Of a stretch of 64,000 nucleotides of DNA, positions 41,620 to 53,115 are shown piece after piece. Origin of the DNA: Zygnema cylindricum (lineage: Eukaryota > Streptophyta > Zygnematophyceae > Zygnematales > Zygnemataceae); the NCBI GenBank assembly GCA_037447655.1, contig JBBHKE010000541.1, forward strand, positions 62,001-126,000, given 5' to 3'. A program made the translations under genes and the position numbers. Within the stretch, counting starts at the first letter, position 1. Each line of letters opens with the position of its first letter. A model generated the notes under the pieces. It was not told the DNA's origin and ran no database searches. It saw only the letters and a program-made list of their open reading frames with translations.

Positions 41620-42894
41620 ATGGCGTCGTCGTCCTCTCCACCACCGAAAAAGAGGAGACTGGTACGGGTGGGACAAGGAGACCCGAACCGTCCCGAGAGA
41701 TTGCTAAGGGCGGCGGAAGCCATGGTGGAAGCAAGCAGGCAAAGAGAAGTAGAAGTGGAGCCGGAACCGGAGGAAAGCGCAAGTAGCGAGGCAAGACCGG
41801 CAGAGACCAGTGGAGGGGAGGGGTCAGAAAACTCACAGGACCCTGAATACACCCCAACTCGGGAAGGTGATCAGGAATTCCAAGCGGATCATGAGCTGTC
41901 GGAGGCGGAGGAACCGGAATGCGAACCAACGCCTCCGCCAATTGAGGAGCGCGCCTCAGATCTGGAGGTGATGCGGGACCCAAACAAAGAGAGCACCGCA
42001 GACGAGCAGTCGTCTGAAAGCGCGGAGAGGAAGGTGGAGGAACAATACCCCAGCGGTGACGATGTGTTTCTCTTGCGCGAAAAACGAAGAGATTCGGAGG
42101 AGGAGAGTGATCAGGGAGAGGAAATTCCCGACTACCTCTTCCCACTACTGGTGGACACCCAGCATCCGGACCTCGCCTTTAGCTTCGCCAAAAGGTTTTA
42201 TTGGAACCCCTCGGAGTGGCCCGAGGAATGGCGTATAGGGAAGCCTGGAGACCCTATCCGTATTCCTGCCGACGTTCCGTCACACCCAGCGTGGAATTTC
42301 ATGCGGACCAAGGACCTGGGGAATAATCATAAAGGCTATGTGCAACTCAATCCTCACACTTTACCGTTTGTGGAAGTGGTAGAGGACAACTACAGGTACA
42401 GAATTGATGTTCCCGGGTTACTCCGCCATTATCACCCGTGGGATGTCCGCCTCCACGACATCATCTCTCGAGCGGAGGTCACCCCTGAGGTGCGAGTACT
42501 CAAGCTGGCTCGAAAGAATGCTCTGCAACGGGCCCGAGCTGCAAGAAAACACGTGTCCTTCAAATTACGGAAGGTACCTCGATGGCAACCGGCGGACAAG
42601 GAACCAGAGGAAGTTCCCCCAGTGGCTGAACCCGAAGAAACCAGGATTGCGGCACCCGAGGAGCCTGCATCGGCAGACGTTCCGCAGCAACCCAAAGTAC
42701 CTGAGGTTGAGGAAAGGGATAACCAGGTTCGGAAACGCATCACTCGAAGGCGGTTGGCAGCTGCAGATCACCACATCGCGTTACTGGAGACCCGATGTGA
42801 ACAGCTCCAAAATCAACTCGACACCCTTCGTCAGTAGTTCGAAGAGTATCGCGAGGAAACATATGACATACTCCGGCAATTGCAGTTTCCCTGA
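41620..42894 (+). CDS. Gypsy-1 extra ORF (ORF3) after the chromodomain, function unknown
   Basis: Open for 405 codons from MASSSSPPPKKRRLVRVGQG (ATG 41620) to TAG at 42835; the same frame is open upstream to ATG 41245, overlapping the chromodomain frame by 25 nt in the -1 phase. The next 18 codons after TAG stay open (FEEYREETYDILRQLQFP) to TGA 42892, so TAG probably replaced CAG. Features: PKKRRLV, an SV40-type nuclear localisation signal at the start; a long Glu/Ser/Pro-rich acidic region; a central aromatic block (FYWNPSEWPEEWRIGKP, HPAWNFM, YRIDVPGLLRHYHPW); a basic stretch (RARAARKHVSFKLRK); and a C-terminal helix (ALLETRCEQLQNQLDTLRQ) with coiled-coil heptads. No TM segment or signal peptide, so it does not look like an envelope protein. 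I do not recognise a family. Confidence 0.7.
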
Positions 42895-42926
42895 GTCAAT
42901 CAAGTTCAGCGGGACGCTGAACCCTT

Positions 42927-42938
42927 AGTGGGAGGCAC
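42927..42938 (+). promoter_or_regulatory. Gypsy-1 polypurine tract
   Basis: AGTGGGAGGCAC immediately before the 3' LTR, the primer position for plus-strand DNA synthesis. Confidence 0.7.
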
Positions 42939-43390
42939 TGTAACAGGGTTACAGATTTGGGTACTTAGTGGCTGGGGCTAGGCTGCTATAGTTGCGATTT
43001 CAGAGCAGCGCAGTTGCGATTCCAGAGCAGCGCAGCTGCGATTCCAGACCAGCGCAGCATAGCAGCATAGCAACGCCGCAGAATGTAGATGGAACTGTAT
43101 AGTTCTAGAAGGAAGTTTTGGATAGATCTCGGTTTGCCGCGAAGGTCCACGTGTACAGCTGTATAGTACTAGGTTGACTAGCAGTTAGCTAGTTTAAATA
43201 GGCAAGTAGACCTAGTGATAGGGCACCAGAAGTAAACCTACGCAGTTAGCGCAACCTTGTACTCTCTCTCAAGTAATAAAGCTCAACCAGGTCTGTGAGT
43301 TCTGTGTATTCTTGCTGTTGCTACGGGAAGGTCCTTGGTGTTTTCCGCTGTGCACTGTAACGTGTTGTGGTGTATCGTGCCTCTTTTACA
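42939..43390 (+). repeat. Gypsy-1 3' LTR (452 bp)
   Basis: Copy of 36139-36620 with about 2% substitutions and a ~30-bp shorter GTTGCGATT repeat region. Ends CTCTTTTACA before the CTCTG duplication. Confidence 0.92.
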
Positions 43391-43395
43391 CTCTG

Positions 43396-43589
43396 GATAG
43401 CCTAGAATATATTTTCCCGTAAACCTCTGGATAGCCTAGGTAGCCATGGCTCTTGCTCCCTCTCCAATTTCTCAGTGACTGCGACAAGTTTGAGAAGTTG
43501 GAGAGAGAAGTTAGAGGTAGACTGCCTCGGCTTCTTTCTTATTTCTATTCAGAGCTAGATAATACTTTAAAAGACCATTAATTTCTACA
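43396..43589 (-). repeat. Copia-2 5' LTR, part 2
   Basis: Continuation after the gypsy insertion: GATAGCCTAGGTAGCCATGG through AATTTCTACA, matching 30700-30892. Followed by the AAGGA target duplication. Confidence 0.9.
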
Positions 43590-43670
43590 AAGGAGACCCT
43601 CCATTACTCAGTTCTAAAAACAATGATTGCACATTCGTCGGTTTGGCAAATGTCGGAACTAAAAATAAAA

Positions 43671-45784
43671 GGAATTGCTAATCGCAAAGACAATTTTTTC
43701 TACGCGCAGGTAGTTGTCAAAAATTGTACATTTGAAGTACACTATAGTACAAGTTACGTACCTTTGAGTTCAGATTTGACGGTCAATCCGTCGAACAACT
43801 TTGTCTTGCGAAATATTGTAACGATGGTTACAAAAGTGTCTTGCTTGCGAACGTCGACCGTCACAAAAAAAAAAACAATTCACACGGCCGGCTGAGGTTT
43901 TCGGTAACAAAACTACGGCAACTACATAAAAATAAAATGGCTGCACGCAGGTAATTTCTCAGTTCACGTGAGCTCAATGTGTGAGAGCTCATACTGACAT
44001 TTAACTTAGCCACAAAAATGGAATCTAATCTCGAACCGTTACTTAGAACCTGGACACAAAGTAAAGGACAACGTCATATGTATAAATTAACTCGCACGAA
44101 ACTAAACAAACTTCGTACAAGATAAGAAAGCGTACCCGCCTTAAAATATTGATGAAACTAAATGATAAAAAGTGCGTCGTCACGCGCGACCAAATGAAGC
44201 CACACTATTTACAAATGAACATTCCTACATTGACAACGTATTTCACATTGATTTACATCATAGTTCAAATGTAGTCGTTTTTTGCTAGGCCTTTGGTAGG
44301 CGTTAGTTGTGTTATAGGTTTTTCATGTGATCTTCTTAGATCGCTACTTTGATCGCTACTTTGATCAACGACCGTCTGATGACGTTTAATTCTCTATCGA
44401 ACAATGTGCAACTCAACCCTGTTACTTTTTTTCTTCATTTTGTGACCAATACAATATAAGTCTTAAGGTCATATTGTATGTTTTGCGTACAATAGGCATA
44501 TTGTATGGGCCGACTTTCACCTACTTTTGAACTATGATTCACATTCACGGGAAAAATAAAATGCGCACATAAAAATTATATAAAGTACGCACTTAAATGC
44601 CAACATGTGCTCTCAGTCTCTCATAGTGGAGGTCACGTGAAGTGAGAAACTACCTGCGCGCAACCATTTTATATACATGTGGTTGCCGCAGTTTTGTTAC
44701 CGTAAACCTGCGCCGTCCGTGTGAATTGTTTTTTTATTATGACAATCGACGTTCGCAAGCGCGACACTTTTTTGACCGTCGTTACTAGTGTTGGGTATCG
44801 AGTATTTCATATCGCGATATTTTCGATATTCGATATATCGAATATCGATCGAGCAAACTTCTAGATATATCGTACCAAGACCAACAAAAATTTTCGCGAT
44901 ATATATCGTGATATATAGTATTTTTTAAATTTAATATTTCTTATAATATGTTATTTTAGCGATGAAGACAAATTGTTTGATACGCCACGTATGACGTGAT
45001 TGTCGTTCCGTGACTTAAAGGTAGACGCCGCAAAATGTAACTGACAAAAAAGTAATAATTCCGTAATTCATGTTATTAATTATTTAGTACGTAGAGATTT
45101 CACATACGAAAAGGTCACACTAATTAAGTCAAAGTAAAAACTGAAAAAAAAAAATTGCAGACTGTTCTTTTCATGCTTTCAGGCAGGAATACCTACCAAT
45201 CTGCAGGCATTTTTATAGGCATCTACCAATCTGCAGATTGATAGCCATTACGGCTTCTCCATTTCCAATGACTAATATTATAGAAAGGTTACACATTTAG
45301 TTTTTTCCATGGATTCCCAAGGGATGGGAGGTAGCATGGGAGGTGAAGAGGATAATGACACTGAAATGCTTCCGGATATTTACTACCACCTGCAGCAGCA
45401 TTTGTACTAGCAGCAGTAGCAAAAATAGTTATAATTTTTTGTTTAAAAAGGCTCGATATATCGACGATACGATATATTGGTGATATATCGCCAATATATC
45501 GCGATATTTAGCTTTTCGATATATCGAAGCGATATATCGATTATTGGGTGCATGAAATTCGATATATATTGAATATCGACAAATGGTCCTCGATACCCAA
45601 CACTAATTGTTACAATATTTCGCCAGTCAAAGTTGTTCGACGGATTGACCATCAAATCTGAACTCAAAGGTACGTAACTTGTACTATACTATACTTCAAA
45701 TGTACAATTTTTGACAACTATCTTGAACAATTTATGACAACTATCTGCGCGCAGCTAAAATTGTCTTTGCGATTAAAAATTCCC
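43671..45784. mobile_element. Foldback / Mutator-like element with ~340-bp inverted arms
   Basis: The left arm 43671-44010 (GGAATTGCTAATCGCAAAG..., AGTTACGTACCTTTGAGTTC, TCGAACAACTTTG, GGTAACAAAACTACGGCAAC) recurs inverted at about 44590-44785 plus 45606-45784, split by hAT-2. A-rich 9-bp repeats AAAATAAAA flank both ends (43662-43670, 45785-45793), the duplication size of Mutator-type elements, although low complexity weakens this. The ~580-bp centre has no transposase frame. Confidence 0.75.
44786..45605. mobile_element. hAT-like non-autonomous element 2, 820 bp
   Basis: Termini TAGTGTTGGGTATCGAG on the left and its complement on the right, flanked by GTCGTTAC (44778-44785) and ATTGTTAC (45606-45613), an 8-bp duplication matching 6 of 8. 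Subterminal DNA is full of TATCG/CGATA motifs. Related to hAT-1 in its first bases (TAGTGTTGKGTATCG). Nested in the right arm of the foldback element; the left arm is the empty counterpart. No transposase. Confidence 0.8.
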
Positions 45785-45794
45785 AAAATAAAAA

Positions 45795-46109
45795 TGGAAC
45801 TCACTTTGGTTCAGTTAAAAACGCAATGAGTTTGTATTAATTGAAAAGTACATAGTTATCGCATTGAATGTATAATGCGTATTTACTACACGTTTTTCGG
45901 TACTCGCACCGAATTTCCTCGGTACTCGCACTAAATTTCTTCAGATCTTGTTAGTAGATTATTACTTAATTAAATGTAGGTTATACATTTAACTTTTCCC
46001 CCTCATGAATTTCCTCTTTGAATTTCTCTTTCAAATCTCTCTTTTCAAATTTCTCTTTCAACCTGTCCTGTTTCTGCGGCGCTTCAAAAGGTCAAAAAGA
46101 CAAATAGTC
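45795..46109. other. Upstream region of F-box gene d
   Basis: AT-rich. CGCACYRAATTTCYTC occurs twice (45908-45945). A CTCTTTCAA-type repeat (46015-46065) precedes the start codon, a likely 5' leader. Confidence 0.5.
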
Positions 46110-46242
46110 ATGGCCGATTTGAGTCCTCTGTCCCCTTCTCTAATGTCCATGTGTCCCCTTCTCTAACGTCCACGTTATCAAGAGACGACTTGGATGATAT
46201 CTTTGTAGCATCAGCTCTTCGTCTCCCTCTTCTTATTATCTC
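46110..46242 (+). pseudogene. F-box-like/LRR gene d, 5' fragment
   Basis: ATG at 46110 in GTCATGGCC matches the start of gene e. A short tandem duplication (CCCCTTCTCTAA/CGTCC twice) shifts the frame; the correct frame then reads LRLPLLIIS up to the Copia-3 insertion. The gene resumes at 53865. Confidence 0.75.
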
Positions 46243-48462
46243 TGTTGAAGGTCATAGGCATTTAGACTCGGCTATGATCCACTCCCACTAGGAGTCACAC
46301 TTGCACCTGCTGGGATATTCGACCCTGGAGGAGCACGTGGAGCACAGGACTAATAGGAGCACTTGCAGCGGGAGCTCAGCCATTATCAGACATGTTAGCG
46401 GAAGCAAACCCAAAGAGGAATACCTATCAGACTAGATAAATACTGTAAGATAAGTAACTACAAATGAAAGAGGTCTTTCAACCAAACAAAACATGTACTA
46501 CAAGCAAATCAAAGACAAAAGAGCATAAAACACCTTAAACTGCACTCAGTGCTCTCATTTCCTTAACTCTTGTGTAGAATGTATATTCTGTTTTGAATTG
46601 ATCAATCCTAATTGAACTAAATGCTCAAAAGATTTAGAAAACATCTAAAAGATCTAAAAAACATGTGAAAGATCTAGAAAACATCAAAAACGTATGTACA
46701 TGGTTCACCAGATACCCTAATCACAAAAATCTAAGTGTTTGGACCAGAACTGTCCACTAACAATATCTATACCCTAAAAATCCGGGTTATTCTTATTGTT
46801 GTTCTTTGGTCTAAAATAGACTGCTAACGCAACCTAAACTATCATGCAAGAAGCTAAGCAAAGCTAGGCCAATGAACAATCATTTGAAATGCATCCTCCA
46901 TATGCGTACACAGACGCAACAAACAACATTTAGGGTATCATGGAATAATCAACATAAATAAACCCTATGACAACATCTAAGGTTTGATGGAATAATCGAC
47001 ATAAACAAACCCTAAGACAAATGCATAAATAGTGCATATCAAACATATATTAAATAACATAAATAAATAATAACAAACAAATGCATCACACATAAACAAA
47101 AGTATAATCAAAGTATAATCAAATAATCATTATATCATTCAAAGTGCATGACCTAATCGACAACCCTAAAATACTACATCTTTGGTCCCTACTTTTCTAA
47201 CCAGCATTGATGAATTTCGCTAACAAAGCTCATAGCAATATATACACTTGTGAGCTGTCAACAAATCACTGACTGTCAAAATATCCAACATAACTTCCAC
47301 TAAAACATAATATCCTATTACGACAAAAATCCGAACTGGAAATTAGGTAACTATCATTATCTCCTATTTAAACATGAAAACCTACTATTAACAATAAACT
47401 AATCGTAAGCGTACACCTGAAAGTCAGGCAATCGTAAGCCTACACTTGTCTGCAAATACGACACACAAATTAGACTGTCGAAACCCTAATTGGCCATATA
47501 AACATCATAATCAACTCTAATTAATTAATACAAATAAAACAAACCAATGTTGTTCCAAATATTTATAGGTACACAAAATCTTATGCTGAGTCATGGCGAA
47601 TAAATCAGCAGGACTTCGCGAATCTTGTCAAAGCATCCAAGACGTCCAAAAATGAATATCGTGTGATTGACGCGATTTCGCGTCACCACTACTTGAAAAT
47701 AACGGCGGCCTTTGTCCGCCGTCCGTCACTCTTTTTGTCACCCTTGATGTTGCGCCACGTGGCCCCAAAGTCTAGCTGACGAAATGACGTTAACTCATCC
47801 AAATCAAAGCGTACCGTACCCATGTACTTTGTCATAAATACCGCATGCCAAAATAAAGGTACACCTGTCCCAAAAAGATTCACTGTACCTTCTCTATAGC
47901 AGTCGTCTGTCGCATTCTGTTTCGTACGTGCGACGTACTATTTTAACCTTTCAGAATATTATACATTGGATAGCTTCGCGATCCACCATCCATTTCCCAA
48001 CGCATTCCATATTTTTCGTACACTTCTTCGCGTCACTTCATTTGTACTTCGTACGTTTCAAACAATTCATATTTCATATCGGATCGCTTCGCGATCCGCC
48101 GTACATTTTCAAATGTTTGTTCGCGCCACTCACACGTCACTTTAATTTTGCTCGTACACTAACTCCCCCGAACCGCAAATCTGTTCAAAACTCCACAGTA
48201 CATCATGTAAAATATATACGCACGAAACGTCGCGTGCGCACCAAATTTCACGTCCGCACAAAACTAAATCTTCAAAAACAACACTTATCACGTCCACATT
48301 CATTAGCGGCCGTACACACTAATTTACTAAAAGATAACTATTCGTGTAGATACTACAAAAAATCTACACTAAATTTGGTCAATATTGAACAGTTGGTATT
48401 CCAATAATTTTCTAAGTCCTAGACTCAAATTTCTAAGACTTACTAAAACTTACTTTTCAATA
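46243..48462 (-). repeat. Copia-3 3' LTR (2220 bp, full length)
   Basis: Starts TGTTGAAGGTCATAGG and ends TTTTCAATA on the + strand, followed by CTCCCCTTAAG, the complement of the polypurine tract. 46243-46795 and 48288-48462 match the 5' LTR; the ~1.49 kb in between is missing there. No gene seen in that stretch; the short frame at 47689-47883 is unsupported. Confidence 0.88.
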
Positions 48463-48480
48463 CTCCCCTTAAGATTTAGA

Positions 48481-49154
48481 AGGCTTATTCACTTAGACCA
48501 CATGCTTTTCTGCAGTACTCCAATTTAGGAGCGGAAAGGGCTTTTGTCAACATGTTTGCTACCATTTTCTCATTAGGCAAATAACAAAGTTTGACCACTT
48601 TTGCAAAAACATTCTCTCGTACCAAATGTAGCCGAATGTCCATATGTTTACTCTTAAAATGGTGACTTAGGTTTGTGGCCACCGAAATGGCTGCCTGATT
48701 ATCGCACCACATTATTTGTGTCCCCGTGTTGCGTAAAACCCAATTCTTGGAGGAGTGCCTTAATCCATAACAACTCTTTCAAGGCTGCGCTTGCAGCCAT
48801 GTATTCGGCTTCCATAGTAGATTGAGCCATGACCTTTTGAAGTTTACTACTCCAACTACAAGTACCACTTCCAATCTGAATGACATACCCAGTTGTAGAC
48901 TTCCTACTAGGCACATCACCATAGCTAGCATCACTCCAAGTATTAATGCTAACCTTGTCCCCTCCCAAAGTAAGCCAAAGATTTATAGTCCCAACAAGAT
49001 ACATTAACACCCTTTTTGCAGCCTCCCAGTCTCTCTTTCGTGGATTTTGCAGCCTTCTGCTCAATACACCAACAGCTGCAGCTATATCAGGCCTAATGCA
49101 ATTCATGAAGTAAATTAGACTTCCTACTACTTTTCTGGATGGTACTTGGGACAT
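48481..49154 (-). pseudogene. Copia-3 RNase H
   Basis: Reads SRKVVGSLIYFMNCIRPDIA, AAVGVLSRRLQNPRKRDWEA, INTWSDASYGDVPSRKSTTG, CSWSSKLQKVMAQSTMEAEY and, after a small overlap/frameshift near 48700, MWCDNQAAISVATNLSHHFK and MVANMLTKALSAPKLEYC. Catalytic acidic residues are present. Confidence 0.9.
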
Positions 49155-50130
49155 AATTTTTTGCTCTTCTGCTCTTAGTTATTTATCTATTATGACCCCA
49201 AAATCATGCTCCATTCCTTCAAGTTTTTGTTTATACTCCATAGGAGTTGCACAACATTTGGCATCAGCAAGCCAAATTTTTCCAACATGTTTCCTATCGC
49301 TTCTTTTTGAGTTAGCCTAATTATTTTCTTTTCTCTATCTCTTTCAACTTGTATTCCAAGGATATATTTTGCCTCCCCTTAAAACTTCATTTCAAATTGT
49401 GAATTAAGAGCCTGTTTTACTCTAGCAATTCCTTCTTTGTTCCTACTAATTAGCAGCAAATCATCAACATACACAGCAATGAATATCACCTCATCAGGAT
49501 TATCACCACACATCACATATACTGAATGTTTGAGCTAATTCTAATAAACCCTAATCCTGTCAAGAACTCATCTAACTTTCGGTTCCACTGCCTAGGGGCC
49601 TGTTTTAGGCCATACAATGATTTTAAAAGTATGCACACAAGATTTTCTTTTCCTACTTCCTCATAACCCTCAGGCCGCTTCATATAAATGACCTCATCTA
49701 AATCCCCATGCAAAAAGGCAGTTTTGACATCCATTTGGTGGATGTCAAAATCCTCTATAGCAACCAATGTAAATAAGATGCGGACAGATGGAAACCTTAC
49801 AACCGGTGAAAAAGTTTCTTCATAATCTATCCCCTCCTTTTGATTATATCCATTAGCAACCAAGCGAGCCTTATACCTGTCTATGGGATTATTTGGGTTG
49901 AATTTTAATTTAAACACCCATTTACTTCCAATAGCCTTTCTTCCTGGAGGAAGTTCCACCAGATCCCATGTTTGGGCATCCATGATGGACTTCATTTCCT
50001 CATTAACCGCTTCCACCAAATGTTCCCTTTCATTACTCGAAAAAGCTTCCGTCAACGTTAGAGGCTCCTTTATGTGTGATGAGTGAGCAAAGGCTGCATT
50101 TTCTCCCCTGAATCGCGCACTTCGCCTCAC
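49155..50130 (-). pseudogene. Copia-3 reverse transcriptase
   Basis: Frame 50130-49513: [80 protein letters not shown]. After a frameshift near 49525, IFIAVYVDDLLLISR is readable at 49440-49490 with an intact YVDD. Stops scatter through 49155-49440. Confidence 0.88.
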
Positions 50131-50142
50131 TCCACCTGGAAA

Positions 50143-50910
50143 TTATGATGGTGGTATAGATGGTTGGGTCCTTCTCCTTGATACATGTGATTCTTCTTGT
50201 GATTCAGTTTTGGCTTGAGGTAGAGGAGAGTCTGCAACTCTTTCGAGCATAACACTTCCTGTTTCTATTGGAGAAGATGATTGCAAGTCACTTTGAGCTA
50301 ATTTAGATGCATTTTCTATATTTTTCTTGAAAAACATGGGATTTAACTCTAAAAAGATATAATCAACACTTCTAACCTTCTTCTCATCTATACGCTCATT
50401 AAAAACATCTATTCCTTTTCCTTCATCCTTCACAATAATGTTTCTGGTTACCACAACTCTATTTCTCTTAGTGTCATACACTCTATAACCTTTAGCATGA
50501 TCATCATACCCTAGAAATAGCCCTGGTATACCTTTTGGTTATAGCTTCCATTTCTTCGGATCATTATCTAACATAAAAACCTTACTTCCAAAAACGTTGA
50601 AGTGACTTACATCTGGTTTGTATCTTGTCCACATTTCATAAGGAGTTTTATCTTTTACTGCCCTTGTTTCTAACCTGTTTCTCACATAAGCTGCACAATT
50701 CATTACCTCTGCCCAAAACTTGTAATCTATATCTATATCAGCCATCATTGTCCTAGCACACTCTGATATAGTCCTATTCATCCTCTTTGAAACACCGTTT
50801 TGTTTCGGAGAATAAAGAACAGTAAGCTGACGTGAGATTCCATTCAATTTTAAGAATTGTGCAAACTCATTGGAAATGTACTCCCCTCCCTTATCAGATC
50901 TGAAACCCTG
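50143..50910 (-). pseudogene. Copia-3 integrase C-terminal half
   Basis: GFRSDKGGEYIS (second catalytic Asp, near 50895) and LTVLYSPKQNGVSKRMNRTI, where the catalytic Glu of NGxxER is Lys, inactivating integrase. Then AEVMNCAAYVRNRL, DVSHFNVFGSKVF, GYDDHAKGYRVY-type segment and a Ser/Glu-rich spacer toward RT. Confidence 0.85.
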
Positions 50911-51768
50911 CTATCTTTCTCTCATGCAGATTTTCAACCCAAGCCTTATACTCCTTAAATTTTGCAAAGATTTCATCCTTACTTTCAAAAAATAAACTGT
51001 AGTAAACCTACTATAGTCATTCGTAAAAGTAAGCATAAACTTAACCCCTCCCACAGATGGGTATCTAGATGGCCCCCATACATTTGAATAAATTAGTTCT
51101 AGCACCCTGCTACTTCTATGATCAGTTTGCGAAGGGAAAGGCAACTTATGGATTTTTCCCATTGCACAACCATCATATATATTTGATGCTGGTTTTTGAC
51201 TAATTTTTACACCTTCCACCATTTTTTGATTTACCATCTTTGCTAATCTATCATAATTCACATGTCCTAAACGTTTATGCCATAAATCACAATCACTGAT
51301 TACACTTGAGTACATAATATCATTTTTATTATCATTTGCAAGACTTAATCGATACAAATTGTTGCCACCAGCAAATCCCTCTGCAGCTACTTTTCCATTC
51401 TTACTCATTGTTTTCTTCCCATTCTCAGATATAGTTTTAAAACCTTTCTTTTCTACCACTGACGTAGAAAAAAAGTTTCTTTTAAATGATGGGACATGCA
51501 ACACATCTTCCAAAACCCTTTTCACAGGTTTTCCCTCTACTTTCAACATAAGTGGCACCCTCCCTTTTGCTTTTGACTCAACAAAGGTATCATCACTAAA
51601 ATAAATTTTGATGGATGAAATAGATTGAATACTCTCAAATAGATGGCGATTGCGGCACATGTGGGCAGATGCACCAAAGTCCATTATCCATTCGTCTTCC
51701 TCCACGCCTTCCGTTGCTTGTGCCATCGCAAAGTATTTCTTTTCACTGTTGTCGGGAAAGCTGCTCAC
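50911..51768 (-). pseudogene. Copia-3 protease, GAG-pre-integrase, integrase N-part
   Basis: 285-codon frame. Protease site EWIMDFGASAHMCRNRHLF has Phe for Ser/Thr in DSGA, likely inactivating. DVLHVPSFKRNFFSTSVV is typical protease C-terminus. LWHKRLGHVNYDRLAKMV and YDGCAMGKIHKLPFP form the zinc region (first Cys of the CxxC changed to Tyr). Integrase: LIYSNVWGPSRYPSVGGVKF, FTNDYSRFTTVYFLK. Confidence 0.87.
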
Positions 51769-51958
51769 ATCCTACTCCTTAAGTTCGTTGAAAAGAGCAG
51801 TTGGTCGTCCACCTGATTGAGAAAGAACCCTGCTTTCGTCCCAACCAGAGCGAAAATTTCCTGTAGCTTTTGCTCTCTTTTATGCATGACACATTCTGAA
51901 CACATGCCCTTTTTCATCACAGTAGTAACATGTCAAAGGTGACCTTCTAGGACCACTA

Positions 51959-52498
51959 CACCGCGAATCGTTATTAGTGTCAAAGTTTAAATAGTGTTGA
52001 AGAAAATTTACCGTAATTGATGCTAATTAAGAATTTGAAAATTTTCAAAAAAAAGGTGTATTCTAATTTCGGCGTTTATGCTAATTTGGGAACAGCAAAA
52101 ATGGAAAATTCGCCGTACGGTTATATACATTAATATATGTACTCGTACAAAATATTGGAAATCGTACGCTGTCGCTAATCTAAAATATCCGTACATGCTA
52201 TACTAATTTACGTGTTAGACTAATCACGTTTTTTGTAGCGCACGTTCCTATGTGTGCGCGTCTGATTTAATTCATTTTTTGTAAATTTTCACTTGAAAAG
52301 GTACAGTTATGTACGGTCTGAAATCGACCGTACACCACACTATTTAAATTTTGGTGTACTTTCAGGCTTTACGCTATTTTGTACAGTACCTTAATTAACG
52401 TCAAGGAAAAATTAAAATCATGTATCCTATTTGAGGAAAAAAATCAAAATTTTAAGAAGCCAAATTAGTGACCGTGACACTAATAACGATTCGCGATG
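51959..52498. mobile_element. TA-MITE 3, 540 bp, inside Copia-3 gag
   Basis: Left CACCGCGAATCGTTATTAGT; right end complement of CATCGCGAATCGTTATTAGT (one mismatch). Flanked by TA (51957-51958, 52499-52500). Removing it rejoins gag around the zinc knuckle. Non-coding, GTAC-rich interior. Confidence 0.9.
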
Positions 52499-53115
52499 TA
52501 CCTTTGGCACTGCCACTGTCAATCGTAGAATCCAAAAACTGGTTGGCTAATGCCTGAAAAGACTTACTACTACCTCTTTGTGACATCTGGTTAGCTTTTT
52601 CACTCAAAATAAGTTGAATTGCTAATGCTATGTTCCATTGACGCTATGGAATAGCCCTAAGCCTATCCATGGCTCCCTTGTAGTCATCAGGCAAAGTTCT
52701 CATCAACAACATAGCTTGCTGTGGTGGTGAAAAGTCCCCACCTGCACTAGTACTCTGAAGGAACAACCTTTTCATAGCATGGCAATGATCTGACATACTA
52801 CCTCCAGAATACTTAAATTCAAAAATATGAGTAGCTATGATAGTCTGGACAGTAACATCTAGCTGAACATACATAGCACGTACACTAAACCAAACTTCAG
52901 AGGCTTTTTTCATCTCAAGATACGACATTACCTAGTCTTTTGTCATTGACTGCTTCAAGACGTTGAGGCAGTGGAGATTCTTCTTTCTCCAATCCGGCGC
53001 GGTCACATCCGTTGTTCCTTCCATAATGGGTGACAAGTCCCTCTCCTCAAAATATGAGCTCAACATATTTTCCCAGTATAAGTAGTCTGTTCCGTCAAAA
53101 ATAGGCAATTTGGGC

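Larger units (their letters stand above)
36139..43390 (+). mobile_element. Gypsy-1, Ty3/gypsy chromovirus with an extra ORF, 7252 bp
   Basis: Complete element: LTRs 36139-36620 and 42939-43390 (TGTAACAGGG...CTCTTTTACA), exact 5-bp target duplication CTCTG (36134-36138 and 43391-43395), primer site, gag, protease, RT, RNase H, integrase, chromodomain, then an additional ORF before the polypurine tract. LTRs differ at about ten positions plus a ~30-bp indel, so insertion is more recent than that of the host Copia-2. Gag-pol has several nonsense codons and at least two frameshifts. Confidence 0.95.
29803..43589 (-). mobile_element. Copia-2, full-length Ty1/copia element, split by a gypsy insertion
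   Basis: Complete minus-strand element: 3' LTR 29803-30892, pol and gag 30906-35264, primer site 35230-35243, 5' LTR 35245-36138 plus 43396-43589. LTR ends are TG...CA in + orientation (TGAAACT...TTCTACA). The 5-bp target duplication AAGGA is exact (29798-29802 and 43590-43594), which proves the two outer ends belong together across the gypsy insertion. Without the insert and its duplicated site the element is about 6.53 kb. LTRs differ by several percent, more than those of the nested gypsy, as nesting requires. Confidence 0.92.

Noticed and set aside
41245-42837. Gypsy-1 ORF3 as an envelope gene
   Set aside because: Position fits, but there is no signal peptide, TM segment or cysteine-rich ectodomain, and a nuclear localisation signal is present.
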